Assembly: GCA_016303195.1 (NCBI GenBank)
Contig: JAEDMD010000017.1
Location: 1 to 17,177, forward strand
DNA from: Oscillospiraceae bacterium
Lineage (GTDB): Bacteria; Bacillota; Clostridia; Oscillospirales; Ruminococcaceae
Direction of reading: 5' to 3'
DNA length: 17,177 nucleotides
Position 1 is the first letter of the stretch. Every line of letters starts with the position of its first letter. The notes below the pieces were generated by a model. That model ran no database searches and was not told where the DNA came from. It saw nothing but the letters and a program-made list of their open reading frames with translations. Made by a program: the position numbers and the translations under genes. Below, one piece after another: positions 7,401 through 13,706 of this stretch.

Positions 7401-7949
7401 TTACCCGTTTGATAATCTGAAATTCTTCATATCAGCTATATCAGAATCAATCATACCTATTTCAAAAGAATAATCTTTTCCGTTTCTTCTTGAAATGTTT
7501 TCAAGCTTGTTTTTTAAATCAATTTTCGATTTTAATGCATAATTAAATTCTGAATCTGACAAAGATTTAATTGTATTACTGTCAAGTCTGAGTTTTCTAT
7601 TAGCAGTCGAAATCATCGCATTTGATTTATATCCTGAATTTCTATAAAAACTAATTGTTCTCGCAACTGCTGAACCGGTATCTTCATCAGTAAAATAATC
7701 AATGCCATTGATTGTTGTTTTTCTCCGGTCACTTTGCTTTATATATTCGCTTGTAATTCTGTCAACCTCGGATTGCGAATTTTTTTTAGCTTGAAAAACA
7801 TACATGCTTTTTCCACCCTTTGAATATAGAAAACTACCACCACCGCCGTTAGCCGTGGTAAATCTTCCGTTAGTCGGGTCATGATAAGGATTAAACCTCA
7901 GCTCCGTATCAGTAACCTCATGTTTCGCAGGCATATCCCACATACCCAT
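7401..7949 (-). CDS. HDPxxGRF-tagged protein after large terminase
   Basis: 182 residues from ATG 7949, which has AAAGGTGG upstream. The first about 30 residues (MGMWDMPAKHEV, then RFNPYHDPTNGRFTT) are nearly the same as those of the protein at 10944-11438, at both protein and DNA level, with mostly synonymous differences. After a GGGG linker comes a domain I do not recognise: mixed, lysine-rich, with an INGIDYFTDEDTG segment and a helical C-terminal half. Unlike the neighbouring toxins it has no TTGACA/TATAAT promoter inside and no private immunity gene directly behind it. It may be another virion cargo protein, a toxin whose partner was lost, or a protein sharing the partner at 6548. The reading frame is continuous with the large terminase across its TGA stop. 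Confidence 0.6.
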   Translation of the reverse strand: MGMWDMPAKHEVTDTELRFNPYHDPTNGRFTTANGGGGSFLYSKGGKSMYVFQAKKNSQSEVDRITSEYIKQSDRRKTTINGIDYFTDEDTGSAVARTISFYRNSGYKSNAMISTANRKLRLDSNTIKSLSDSEFNYALKSKIDLKNKLENISRRNGKDYSFEIGMIDSDIADMKNFRLSNG

Positions 7950-7964
7950 AAAAATAACCACCTT

Positions 7965-9644
7965 TCACACCACCTGACAAACAAAACCGCCGTCAAGCAG
8001 AACATTTTCATTCAGTAAATAAACCGCATTTATAAGCGCAACCACCATATCCACCTTACCCGCCGAACGCTTTTTGTTGACATACTTGTTAAGGTTCGTG
8101 TCCTCGGTGCACCTTGCGTTTTCAAAGGAATTTTCAAGCAGTAAATTCTTTTCATATCTGAATTTTTTCATCAGAATGTATTCCCTCAAAAGCTTGGTCG
8201 CAGGGTGAAGAACGCTTGAATGCTGCTTTACAAGCACGCAGGACACGGGGTTGTCCGCCGCTTCAAGCTTCTGCACGGTAGAAATGGCATTGTAACGGTC
8301 AAAGCCTGCGTCCGCTATGCAAACGCCGAATTTATCTTCAATTCCGAGAATAAACTCCTCAACGAAGCCGTAATCAATGACCTCGTCGCCGCAGGCGAAG
8401 CAGCAGCCTTCACGAATGCAGCGCCTGTAATCCAGCTTCTCCCTGTCGCTCTTTTCGTCCACCCTGTCTTCGGGGATAAAGCCGAACACAGCGGCATGAA
8501 TAATTCCCTCCTCGTCATAAGTGACCATAGCAACAGCAGTGTTGTCGTCCGTCTGAGAAAGGTCAACACCGAGATATACCGTCCTGCCCTTCCACCAATC
8601 CGCAGGGTGTTCGCAGACGCATTCCCTCACATCGTCAATGTTAACATACCCTTCCGAGCCTACACCCTTGTACATGATGTTATTGTGCTTGCAAAGGTAG
8701 TTTTCACGTTTGTTTTCGTAAAGCACTGCCATTTTCCGCAGCTTTTTTATCTCCTCGAAAACTTCGGGATTTGCAGCCGCAACGGGATTCGACTGATAAA
8801 TGACCCTGTCGTCCGTTTCCCAGCTTTTGATAAGCTCGTCATCGGGTTCGTAAAGCAGGGCAAAAACGCAGTCAATATCGCTTATCCCGTCAAGGATCTT
8901 TTTGGCAAGATCTATTTCGTCAATAAGCACGTTGTTTTCATTGGGGTATTGGGTGGAAATGATAATACCCAGCTTGTTCTTCAGCGTTATCTGAGAAGAT
9001 CGCATAGCTTCCACGGGATAGCTGTCCAGAGCGCCTGCTTCATCGGCAAGGAATATAGTTGCAAGCTTACCGTCCATTCTGTCATTGGAATAAGCGAGGG
9101 GAGTGTACTCGGTTTCCGTCAGCAGACAGGTTATCATATCTCTCGTTATCTTGAAATGTTTTTCAAGCAGGGGAGACACCTTGATGATCTTCCTTACCGC
9201 AAGCCGAAGCTCCGAAGAAAGCTTGTAATCGGGAGCCACAGAAAAAAGCCTTGAGAATCTCGCTTCGCAGAGCATTGCAATTATGAATATGACCGCAGAA
9301 GTAAAGGTCTTGTAGTTTTTTCGGGCGATCTCAAGAAGAGCTGTTGTATAAAGCCGCCTGTCGTTATCTGTCCGAAATGTACAGAAAACCGCCATGATGA
9401 GCCACAGTGCATAAGGTTCAAGTGACAGCAGCATATTCTTTCCCGTGTCGGGGTGTATCATAAGGGTAAGAATGCCCTTGATTCTGCCCCACTCCTTGCC
9501 GCTCACATAAGCGACATTGCTTTTTCCGTCAGCGATCTCAAGCCACTTAAAAGCCTGCTTTTTTATGTATCTGCCGACCTTGTCATTGCTTTCGTCGGTG
9601 CAGGCTAAAGCGTATTTATACGCCGTAGTATCTGCAATTCTCAC
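7965..9644 (-). CDS. terL: Terminase large subunit
   Basis: 559 residues, the ATP-driven DNA packaging motor and nuclease. The ATPase part shows a Walker-A-like ARKNYKT at about 107-113, and Walker B IFLADEAG at about 197-204. The RNase H-like nuclease part shows LGVDLSQTDD at about 358-367, a second acidic cluster ADAGFDRYN at about 444-452, and the final KVDMVVALINA at about 530-540. This is the arrangement of HK97-type (Terminase_1) large subunits, and the length is normal. GTG at 9644 has GGAGG upstream, just after stem-loop D. It lies about 7 kb from the small terminase, which is unusual because the pair is normally adjacent. Confidence 0.95.
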   Translation of the reverse strand: MRIADTTAYKYALACTDESNDKVGRYIKKQAFKWLEIADGKSNVAYVSGKEWGRIKGILTLMIHPDTGKNMLLSLEPYALWLIMAVFCTFRTDNDRRLYTTALLEIARKNYKTFTSAVIFIIAMLCEARFSRLFSVAPDYKLSSELRLAVRKIIKVSPLLEKHFKITRDMITCLLTETEYTPLAYSNDRMDGKLATIFLADEAGALDSYPVEAMRSSQITLKNKLGIIISTQYPNENNVLIDEIDLAKKILDGISDIDCVFALLYEPDDELIKSWETDDRVIYQSNPVAAANPEVFEEIKKLRKMAVLYENKRENYLCKHNNIMYKGVGSEGYVNIDDVRECVCEHPADWWKGRTVYLGVDLSQTDDNTAVAMVTYDEEGIIHAAVFGFIPEDRVDEKSDREKLDYRRCIREGCCFACGDEVIDYGFVEEFILGIEDKFGVCIADAGFDRYNAISTVQKLEAADNPVSCVLVKQHSSVLHPATKLLREYILMKKFRYEKNLLLENSFENARCTEDTNLNKYVNKKRSAGKVDMVVALINAVYLLNENVLLDGGFVCQVV

Positions 9645-9663
9645 CCTCTCACCTCCGTTCGGG

Positions 9664-9697
9664 TATAAAAAACCGACTATCCCTGAGATAATCGGTT
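9664..9697 (-). terminator. Stem-loop D, cassette border upstream of large terminase
   Basis: Stem AACCGA/TCGGTT with inner TAT/ATA, followed on the minus strand by TTTTTTATACCC and the ribosome site of the large terminase gene. Same layout as stem-loops A, B, C, E and F. Its right arm leads into a plus-strand promoter. Confidence 0.6.
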
Positions 9698-9723
9698 GAA
9701 AAGTATATTTTGTGTGGTATAAT
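9696..9723 (+). promoter_or_regulatory. Plus-strand promoter (TTGAAA-16-TATAAT)
   Basis: TTGAAA at 9696-9701 and TATAAT at 9718-9723 are 16 bases apart, with TGG just before the -10 box. It precedes the plus-strand gene near 9756 and starts at the edge of stem-loop D, just as the promoter at 4238-4266 does with stem-loop F. Confidence 0.75.
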
Positions 9724-9746
9724 TATTCTGAGCCTGCAAAAGCGAG

Positions 9747-10004
9747 GTGAGAACAATAACTTATCCTGATTTTTCATACCATGACAAAATATACAACTAT
9801 TCAAGTATAGAAGAACTGATTTGCGACCGCTGTAACATTGGATATGCCAATTCCTCAAATCTGCCGCATAATGTTGAAAATCGTTACACATCAGATGTGT
9901 TTGTATATGCAAGTGAGGGAAAAGCGTCCTGCTACATATCCGTTACAAAGCTAACATCAGGAGAATATGAGATATCAATAAGACGATTATCTTCAACTCC
10001 TTAA
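9747..10004 (+). CDS. Small plus-strand protein, paralogue of 4299-4562
   Basis: 85 residues from GTG 9747 or 82 from ATA 9756. GTG lies inside the ribosome-site-like GAGGTGA, so ATA at 9756, five bases after that site, is the start that lines up with the paralogue (ITYPDFSYHDKIY against IAYKDFSYETDTLY). The rest is weakly similar, sharing a VxVYA strand (VFVYASEG against VCVYANNC) and a strand-rich C-terminal half. It has its own promoter and reads against the phage operon, so it could be expressed in a lysogen. It meets the minus-strand gene 10222-10001 tail to tail with a 4-base overlap and no terminator between. Function unknown; an immunity or regulatory role is speculation. Confidence 0.6.
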   Translation: MRTITYPDFSYHDKIYNYSSIEELICDRCNIGYANSSNLPHNVENRYTSDVFVYASEGKASCYISVTKLTSGEYEISIRRLSSTP

Positions 10005-10222
10005 TATCTGTAAGTATAGCCTTCGGTACCGTCTCCGAAACGTTCCGAAAGCTCACGCTTCACATCTTCTGAATAGTCTTTTTTTAGAACGGCAGCCGAT
10101 TCCACAACCGAAAAAGCACATCTGACAGCTTCGTGAGCCTCCTGCACATTGCATCTGTTGCTTGCAAAAACATCAATTATTTTTTCTGCTGTATCTGCAA
10201 TCTTTTTATGCTCCAATCGCAT
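10001..10222 (-). CDS. Small helical protein between tail and packaging genes
   Basis: 73 residues from ATG 10222, chosen because AAGGAG lies 8 bases upstream; in-frame starts at 10228 and 10231 lie too close to that site. The protein is predicted largely helical (HKKIADTAEKIIDVFA, then NVQEAHEAVRCAFSVVESAA) with an aromatic C-terminus (GYTYRY). I recognise no family. It sits behind stem-loop C and before the plus-strand gene, with which it is convergent. It might be a phage regulator or the immunity gene of a lost toxin. Confidence 0.55.
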   Translation of the reverse strand: MRLEHKKIADTAEKIIDVFASNRCNVQEAHEAVRCAFSVVESAAVLKKDYSEDVKRELSERFGDGTEGYTYRY

Positions 10223-10296
10223 TATCATCACTCCTTAATACTTACAGGCTCAGCCATTCTTTCAGCTTGCTGATTGAGTGGCGTTTTTTTCTTGGC

Positions 10297-10325
10297 ATAA
10301 AAATACCGCCCATTTCTGAGCGGTT
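10297..10325 (-). terminator. Stem-loop C, 29 bases identical to stem-loop E
   Basis: Stem ACCGC/GCGGT and T-run on the minus strand. It lies 5 bases after the immunity gene ending at 10330. The 29 bases are the same as at 6516-6544, where the copy also closes a toxin/immunity cassette. Confidence 0.8.
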
Positions 10326-10329
10326 GGTT

Positions 10330-10554
10330 TTAAAATAAATCTGAATAAGCCAAGTCAACTAACTGTTCGGCAATTTTGCCTTTATGAGAAACCTCGGTAT
10401 TATTTTTTTCTGCTTTTTCATACTCTTTTCCTTCAATGACCATACATTCCATTTTGACTTTGTGCCACTCATCTTTTGTCATAGTCTTGAAGTTTGATTC
10501 GGATAGAGAAAAAATCTCGGAAAGAAATTTTTTCTGAGCTGCGGAAAGGCTCAT
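10330..10554 (-). CDS. Putative immunity protein for BECR-like toxin
   Basis: 74 residues, helical and highly charged (FLSEIFSLSESNFKTMTKDEWHK, then ECMVIEGKEYEKAEK). It starts 11 bases after the toxin stop, with GGAGGAG as ribosome site, and is the only gene between the toxin and stem-loop C. It is unlike the beta-barrel partners of the Ntox50-like toxins, which fits a different toxin family. The immunity role is inference from its place. It would be transcribed by the promoter at 10828-10855. Confidence 0.55.
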   Translation of the reverse strand: MSLSAAQKKFLSEIFSLSESNFKTMTKDEWHKVKMECMVIEGKEYEKAEKNNTEVSHKGKIAEQLVDLAYSDLF

Positions 10555-10565
10555 AACATCTCCTC

Positions 10566-10829
10566 CTATTCATTGACTGCAACTGTTATGATGTTACCGT
10601 TGTCACTAAGGACAACGTGTGTTCTTCCTTTGTCAAATATTGAGCAAGTGCTGTCGGTTTTGCTGTGATAGGTAACATATGGCTTTAGCAAAGCATCTTT
10701 AACGTCAGATGTGGAAACTTTTCGTTGAATCATTCTCTCTTTTGCGTGAAGAGAAATGCTATTGACCGTCACTCCATTTGCAGCTTTTATCCCTTTTATG
10801 GAACTCTGAAATTCATTGCTGATTTTCAT
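10566..10829 (-). CDS. Putative BECR-type nuclease toxin (PBECR/DUF4258-like)
   Basis: The 87 residues from ATG 10829 contain SLHAKERMIQRKVS at about 26-39, then VKDALLKP and a C-terminal set of strands with HVVLSDNGNIITVAV. The pattern HxxERxxxRxVS, helix, P, strands and final GxIxTV is typical of small phage-type Barnase/EndoU/ColicinD/RelE-like (BECR) nuclease domains; His28 would be a candidate catalytic residue. The ATG has no ribosome site because it overlaps a -10 box (TATAATG). The frame is open upstream to the TGA at 10946-10944 and encodes there a tag like that before the toxin at 15552. The real protein is therefore probably longer, made by readthrough from the gene at 10944-11438. 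Alternatives: a vestigial toxin, or weak initiation at 10829. Confidence 0.6.
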   Translation of the reverse strand: MKISNEFQSSIKGIKAANGVTVNSISLHAKERMIQRKVSTSDVKDALLKPYVTYHSKTDSTCSIFDKGRTHVVLSDNGNIITVAVNE

Positions 10830-10855
10830 TATACCACTATTTCGAGATTTGTCAA
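10828..10855 (-). promoter_or_regulatory. Intragenic promoter before BECR-like toxin domain
   Basis: On the minus strand TTGACA (10855-10850), 16 bases, TATAAT (10833-10828), with TGG before the -10 box. The ATG of the toxin frame overlaps the -10 box, so an RNA from here (start near 10821) cannot use that ATG, but includes the immunity gene 10554-10330. Confidence 0.78.
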
Positions 10856-10946
10856 TACCCTCTGTCTTTTCGGAAGTACTTCCCGTGAATTTATGACCCT
10901 TGCCGAATGTCGCATTTTTGCCGTTCCCACGCTGTTCACCGTTTCA
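10830..10946 (-). other. In-frame TGA followed by conserved coding tag
   Basis: The stop TGA at 10946-10944 of the upstream protein is followed in the same frame by 38 open codons to the toxin ATG. Nine codons after TGA comes NATFGKGHKFTGS, matching NATFDSRHRFTGS at the same distance from the TGA at 16052-16050. Codon third positions differ between copies while amino acids are kept, which indicates past or present translation of this stretch. Confidence 0.6.
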
Positions 10947-11438
10947 GCCATGTCCCTCAGGCTCGGTATGCATATATTTTTCCTCAGACATAGGGTCGAA
11001 AGAACGGGATTCAGCAAAAATAGGTACTCCTAACATTGATATATAACCTTCTCGCCCTTTTCTGAGATTATTAAGTTCGGCAGACAGCTTATTGGCTTCA
11101 TCATTCCATTGCTTAAAAAGATCTCCGGATTTAAGAGTACCGCCATATTTAATATTTCCAAATTTTTTAGCCATCTTTCGGGCATATTTCATATCTGTTT
11201 CAATGTTGAAATCTTTGCTGACGTCGGAATAATTATCATACTTATAGAAACTTCCGCCATCTCCCTTGACGATATATTGTTTGTTTCCTTTTTGTCCCTT
11301 TCCTACGTATAGGGTTACTTTGTTTGAAAAACCATACGCTCCGCTTGTAAACCTCCCGTTAGTCGGATCATGATACGGATTGAACCTAAGTTCCGTATCT
11401 TTAATCTCATGTTTTGAAGGAATGTCCCACATACCCAT
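10944..11438 (-). CDS. HDPxxGRF-tagged protein upstream of BECR-like toxin
   Basis: 164 residues. N-terminal tag MGMWDIPSKHEIKDTELRF then NPYHDPTNGRFTSG, nearly identical to the protein at 7401-7949; AAGGTGA precedes the ATG. After the tag comes a Gly/Lys/Tyr-rich part (VTLYVGKGQKG, GDGGSFYKYDNYSD), a helical stretch with KYARKMAKKFG and KQWNDEANKLSAELNNL, and an acidic C-terminus ending EPEGHG. I do not recognise the middle. It ends in TGA, after which the same frame continues through a second tag to the BECR-like toxin, so this may be the upstream half of one readthrough polypeptide of about 290 residues. It has no promoter or immunity gene of its own, and sits between the tail chaperone and the toxin. 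Confidence 0.65.
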   Translation of the reverse strand: MGMWDIPSKHEIKDTELRFNPYHDPTNGRFTSGAYGFSNKVTLYVGKGQKGNKQYIVKGDGGSFYKYDNYSDVSKDFNIETDMKYARKMAKKFGNIKYGGTLKSGDLFKQWNDEANKLSAELNNLRKGREGYISMLGVPIFAESRSFDPMSEEKYMHTEPEGHG

Positions 11439-11452
11439 TTTATCATCACCTT

Positions 11453-11968
11453 CTATCCAAAAATATCTGATACCCCGTGCATGAAATCATAGCATTCGTT
11501 AAGATATTCCCTGCCTTTTCCGTCTGTCCTGCGCAGTATCCTGAGCTTGCAGGCGTCGGCAAGCAGCATTCGGTAATCAAGAATATCCAGCTCGTTTATT
11601 CGGTCGAAATCAAAGCCCGTGTGCTCCTTTACAAGGCTTTCACCCGTTGTTAGGACAGGCAGCTTAAGCAGCTCTTCATCATGCTCGAAATCGGGCTTTT
11701 CGGGCAGGGAGAAAAAGTCACAGTTTGCCTTGCAGTATTCGTTAACGCAGTCTATGTATCGGTCTGCGAATTCCCTCAGCGAGGATAAGGGCATGTTGCC
11801 GGGAATATCCTTGCAGAGTTCCTTTGCTGTCTTTCGGAGCGTTTCACCCTTTCCGCAGCGTGAAAAGATAAGAGCGTCCCATATGCCTTTTGAGCATACG
11901 GGAACGCTCATCATTCCCACAGGTATCAGCGGAATTTTGAAAACAGGCTTTTCAAAGGGCGTTATCAC
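11453..11968 (-). CDS. Probable tail assembly chaperone
   Basis: 171 residues, starting at GTG 11968 in a 4-base overlap with the major tail protein stop. The place, directly after the tail tube gene, is that of tail assembly chaperones, which bind the tape measure during tail building. The C-terminal part (LDILDYRMLLADACKLRILRRTDGKGREYLNECY) looks like the 'L-Y..LL.DA...rL..TeeG.eYL..c' ending I associate with such chaperones. No slippery sequence or second frame extension is obvious at its end, where the HDPxxGRF cassette begins 14 bases later. Normally the tape measure follows here; in this window it lies about 8 kb further on. Confidence 0.5.
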   Translation of the reverse strand: MITPFEKPVFKIPLIPVGMMSVPVCSKGIWDALIFSRCGKGETLRKTAKELCKDIPGNMPLSSLREFADRYIDCVNEYCKANCDFFSLPEKPDFEHDEELLKLPVLTTGESLVKEHTGFDFDRINELDILDYRMLLADACKLRILRRTDGKGREYLNECYDFMHGVSDIFG

Positions 11969-12585
11969 GAGCCCTCAGTCCATACATGACCTGCCTTGCA
12001 GTCGCATATAAGCAGGAATTCGCCCGAATCATAGAAAGGCTCAAGAGCATAGGAGCAGGCAAAAGGAGTAACGCTGTCCTGCTTCCATACAGCGTCAAAG
12101 CCCGAAGTGTTCTTTCCGATGACAACAACCACCGTGTCGCCGTATTTCTTATCATCATGCTTGAATACAACAACATGAACAGTTTCGTCGCTGCTGTCAA
12201 GACCGCCCACAAACGTAAATTCAAAGCCCGATTCGGTGTCTTTGGAATGCTTTGCCGTAGGATACTGCTTTGCAATAGTTTCGCCGTTTGCGTTGAAAAG
12301 CTTGAAGTTTGATGTGCCCTTTTCATCGGTTATTGTGTCTACCTTCATTTCGCCGAGATCGGACTTGTCGGAAAGATTTGAGGTTTCGACCTTTACCTCG
12401 TAACCGTCCTTGAGATATCCGATCTGATTATCCTCGGTCATTACCCCCGTTATAAAGCTGATAACGGCTGTCGCTTCCTCAGAGGTTATCTTGCGGAGAT
12501 CTTTTACCTTGGGGAAGGTGCTTGCGTCGTAATCGGCGGAATATACCTTTCCCGAGCCGTAATATGTTTTCTTTGTCATTGCCAT
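11965..12585 (-). CDS. Major tail (tube) protein
   Basis: 206 residues, forming the rings of the tail tube. It shows the usual pattern: short N-terminus, YYGSGKVYSADYD, a helix with ITSEEATAVISFI, then mainly strands including GSFEFTFVGG-like FEFTFVGGLDSSDE and VVVFKHDDKKYGDTVVVVIGKNT. Length and strand-rich make-up fit phage tail tube proteins of Firmicute siphophages. It is preceded by the tail terminator-like gene and overlaps the chaperone gene by 4 bases. Start ATG has GGAGGAAATTT upstream. Confidence 0.8.
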   Translation of the reverse strand: MAMTKKTYYGSGKVYSADYDASTFPKVKDLRKITSEEATAVISFITGVMTEDNQIGYLKDGYEVKVETSNLSDKSDLGEMKVDTITDEKGTSNFKLFNANGETIAKQYPTAKHSKDTESGFEFTFVGGLDSSDETVHVVVFKHDDKKYGDTVVVVIGKNTSGFDAVWKQDSVTPFACSYALEPFYDSGEFLLICDCKAGHVWTEGS

Positions 12586-12587
12586 AG

Positions 12588-12944
12588 TTAAATTTCCTCC
12601 GTTTCATCTTCGATTTCTTCATCAATGTTAAAAGTGTATTGAGTGTAAAAAAGATTGTTTGCGCTGTCATAATCCGAGGTGCAGGAGTAATCTCCCATTT
12701 CCCTGACAGCGCTTTCAAACTGTGCTTCAAGCGCAAAATCCGCATCAGACTTGCTTTCACGGTAAAAGAATGCTATCTGCAAAGTGCAGCGAACAAAGAA
12801 AGCCATTCCGTCCGCTCCGTAAAAGCTTTTGTTCGGTATATTCCATACCGCAAAGCGGTGGAGATTGGGAACGGCTCTGTAGCTGTGCCATTCAAGCTTA
12901 AGTCCGAATTCGGTCACTTTATTAAGGATCTCTTTTATGCTCAT
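12588..12944 (-). CDS. Tail terminator or completion-like protein
   Basis: 118 residues. The start is in an ATGA overlap with the previous gene. The build, an N-terminal helix (IKEILNKVTEFG), strands with an aromatic FAVWNIPNKSFYGADG part, the segment VRCTLQIAFFYRES and an acidic tail, fits small tail terminator/completion proteins that cap the tail tube. Gene order, connector, adaptor, this gene, tail tube, supports that call more than sequence does. The C-terminus is strongly acidic (DEEIEDETEE). Confidence 0.5.
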   Translation of the reverse strand: MSIKEILNKVTEFGLKLEWHSYRAVPNLHRFAVWNIPNKSFYGADGMAFFVRCTLQIAFFYRESKSDADFALEAQFESAVREMGDYSCTSDYDSANNLFYTQYTFNIDEEIEDETEEI

Positions 12945-13270
12945 TCTCCGTCAGCCTCCGTATATATTCTCTTTGCACGGAAGATCACTTCCTCATGCCG
13001 AAACATGATATCATCTCCCGGTGACATCAGCTCATAAATGATGCCGTCCGAAACTATCCTGTACTGCATTGGCGTTATTTTCATAAGAGCAGGCTGATAA
13101 CGGCAGGATACCGTCACTGTGAGAGCCGCTTCGCCGCCGACGTTTGCGATAAAGAAATCGCTTGCGTTAACGCCGTTTATGTATGCATAGCAGGAAATGA
13201 AGTCCTTCCATTCGTCAGCTTCGTTTATTTTCTGAAAAGTCACCCGTTGATTCATTCTGCTGATGTTCAA
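12941..13270 (-). CDS. Head-tail adaptor (SPP1 gp16-like)
   Basis: 109 residues from TTG 13270. That start is chosen because AGGAGG lies 7 bases upstream and it forms a TTGA start-stop overlap with the preceding gene. The start of the protein, MNQRVTFQKI with D.EWKDF shortly after, and the strands with YRIVSDGIIYEL near the end, fit the phage head-tail joining family (strand-rich stopper that binds the connector). It sits between the connector and the tail terminator-like gene, as expected. Confidence 0.7.
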   Translation of the reverse strand: MNISRMNQRVTFQKINEADEWKDFISCYAYINGVNASDFFIANVGGEAALTVTVSCRYQPALMKITPMQYRIVSDGIIYELMSPGDDIMFRHEEVIFRAKRIYTEADGE

Positions 13271-13551
13271 AGGTAATTCCTCCTGTGTTCGGCTATGATG
13301 CATTCCGCCGTGGGATTTGGCTTGATGTTGTCCCCGGTCATCTCACGGCTGCCGTACATGCTTCCACAGATGCATTTGAACGCATAAACCATTTCGGGGA
13401 TAGCATCTATCTCTTCGGCGGAAAGTCCCGTCTGAGAAATGAGATGCCCCTTTGCGCTTTCCATTATCTCAAGCAGCAGCTCGTTGTCATAGTCATAGTC
13501 TATCCGCAGGCTTTTCTTTACGCTTTCGAGAGTTACCTTGCTTACCTTCAT
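13267..13551 (-). CDS. Head-tail connector (gp6-like)
   Basis: 94 residues, helical, with VTLESVKKSLRIDYDYDNELLLEIMESAKGHLISQTG at the N-terminal half. This is the familiar start of HK97 gp6-like connector proteins ('vtleevK..LRid.d.eD.ll..li.aA...i...tG'), which form a ring under the portal. Ribosome site AGAGGTGA lies 6 bases before ATG 13551. It overlaps the end of the previous small gene by 59 bases and the next gene by 4. Confidence 0.8.
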   Translation of the reverse strand: MKVSKVTLESVKKSLRIDYDYDNELLLEIMESAKGHLISQTGLSAEEIDAIPEMVYAFKCICGSMYGSREMTGDNIKPNPTAECIIAEHRRNYL

Positions 13552-13690
13552 TCGGGGTCACCTCTTTCACAATGCTGCAATAACCGCATCTGAGGAGATC
13601 GGAGAGAGCCGCAGAAGCTTCAAGCTCCCTCACTTCTCCCTTTTTCATCACGATATTGCCTGCAAAGCTAACATTTGCCTTGATAAGCAT
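13493..13690 (-). CDS. Small protein downstream of capsid
   Basis: 65 residues. The N-terminal half (MLIKANVSFAGNIVMKKGEVRELEAS, then LLRCGYCSIV) looks like the short beta-rich proteins often found between capsid and connector genes in Firmicute phages. The C-terminal third is basic (KQGNSRKRKEKPADR) and is encoded in the overlap with the connector gene. Ribosome site is weak. Function unknown. Confidence 0.6.
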   Translation of the reverse strand: MLIKANVSFAGNIVMKKGEVRELEASAALSDLLRCGYCSIVKEVTPNEGKQGNSRKRKEKPADRL

Positions 13691-13706
13691 TATCTGTTAC
13701 CCTGCC

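Noticed and set aside
8220..9254. 344-residue plus-strand open frame opposite the large terminase
   Set aside because: Long, but an antisense shadow of codon bias in terL; no ribosome site, promoter or recognisable domain.
10242..10298. Minus-strand 18-codon ORF beginning MPRKKR
   Set aside because: Its ATG lies in the T-run of stem-loop C with no ribosome site, and no homologous copy is visible in the window. It may be a gene fragment but cannot be supported.
10830..10946. Selenocysteine insertion at the conserved TGA
   Set aside because: No clear SECIS-type hairpin follows either TGA, and the two downstream sequences do not share a structure. Plain readthrough fits better.
10829..11017. 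Frame starting at an ATG just before the TGA of the HDPxxGRF protein and ending TAATG at the toxin start
   Set aside because: It could be a coupling leader, because its TAA overlaps the toxin ATG, but the conserved tag is in the other frame and this one has low-complexity, unconserved content.
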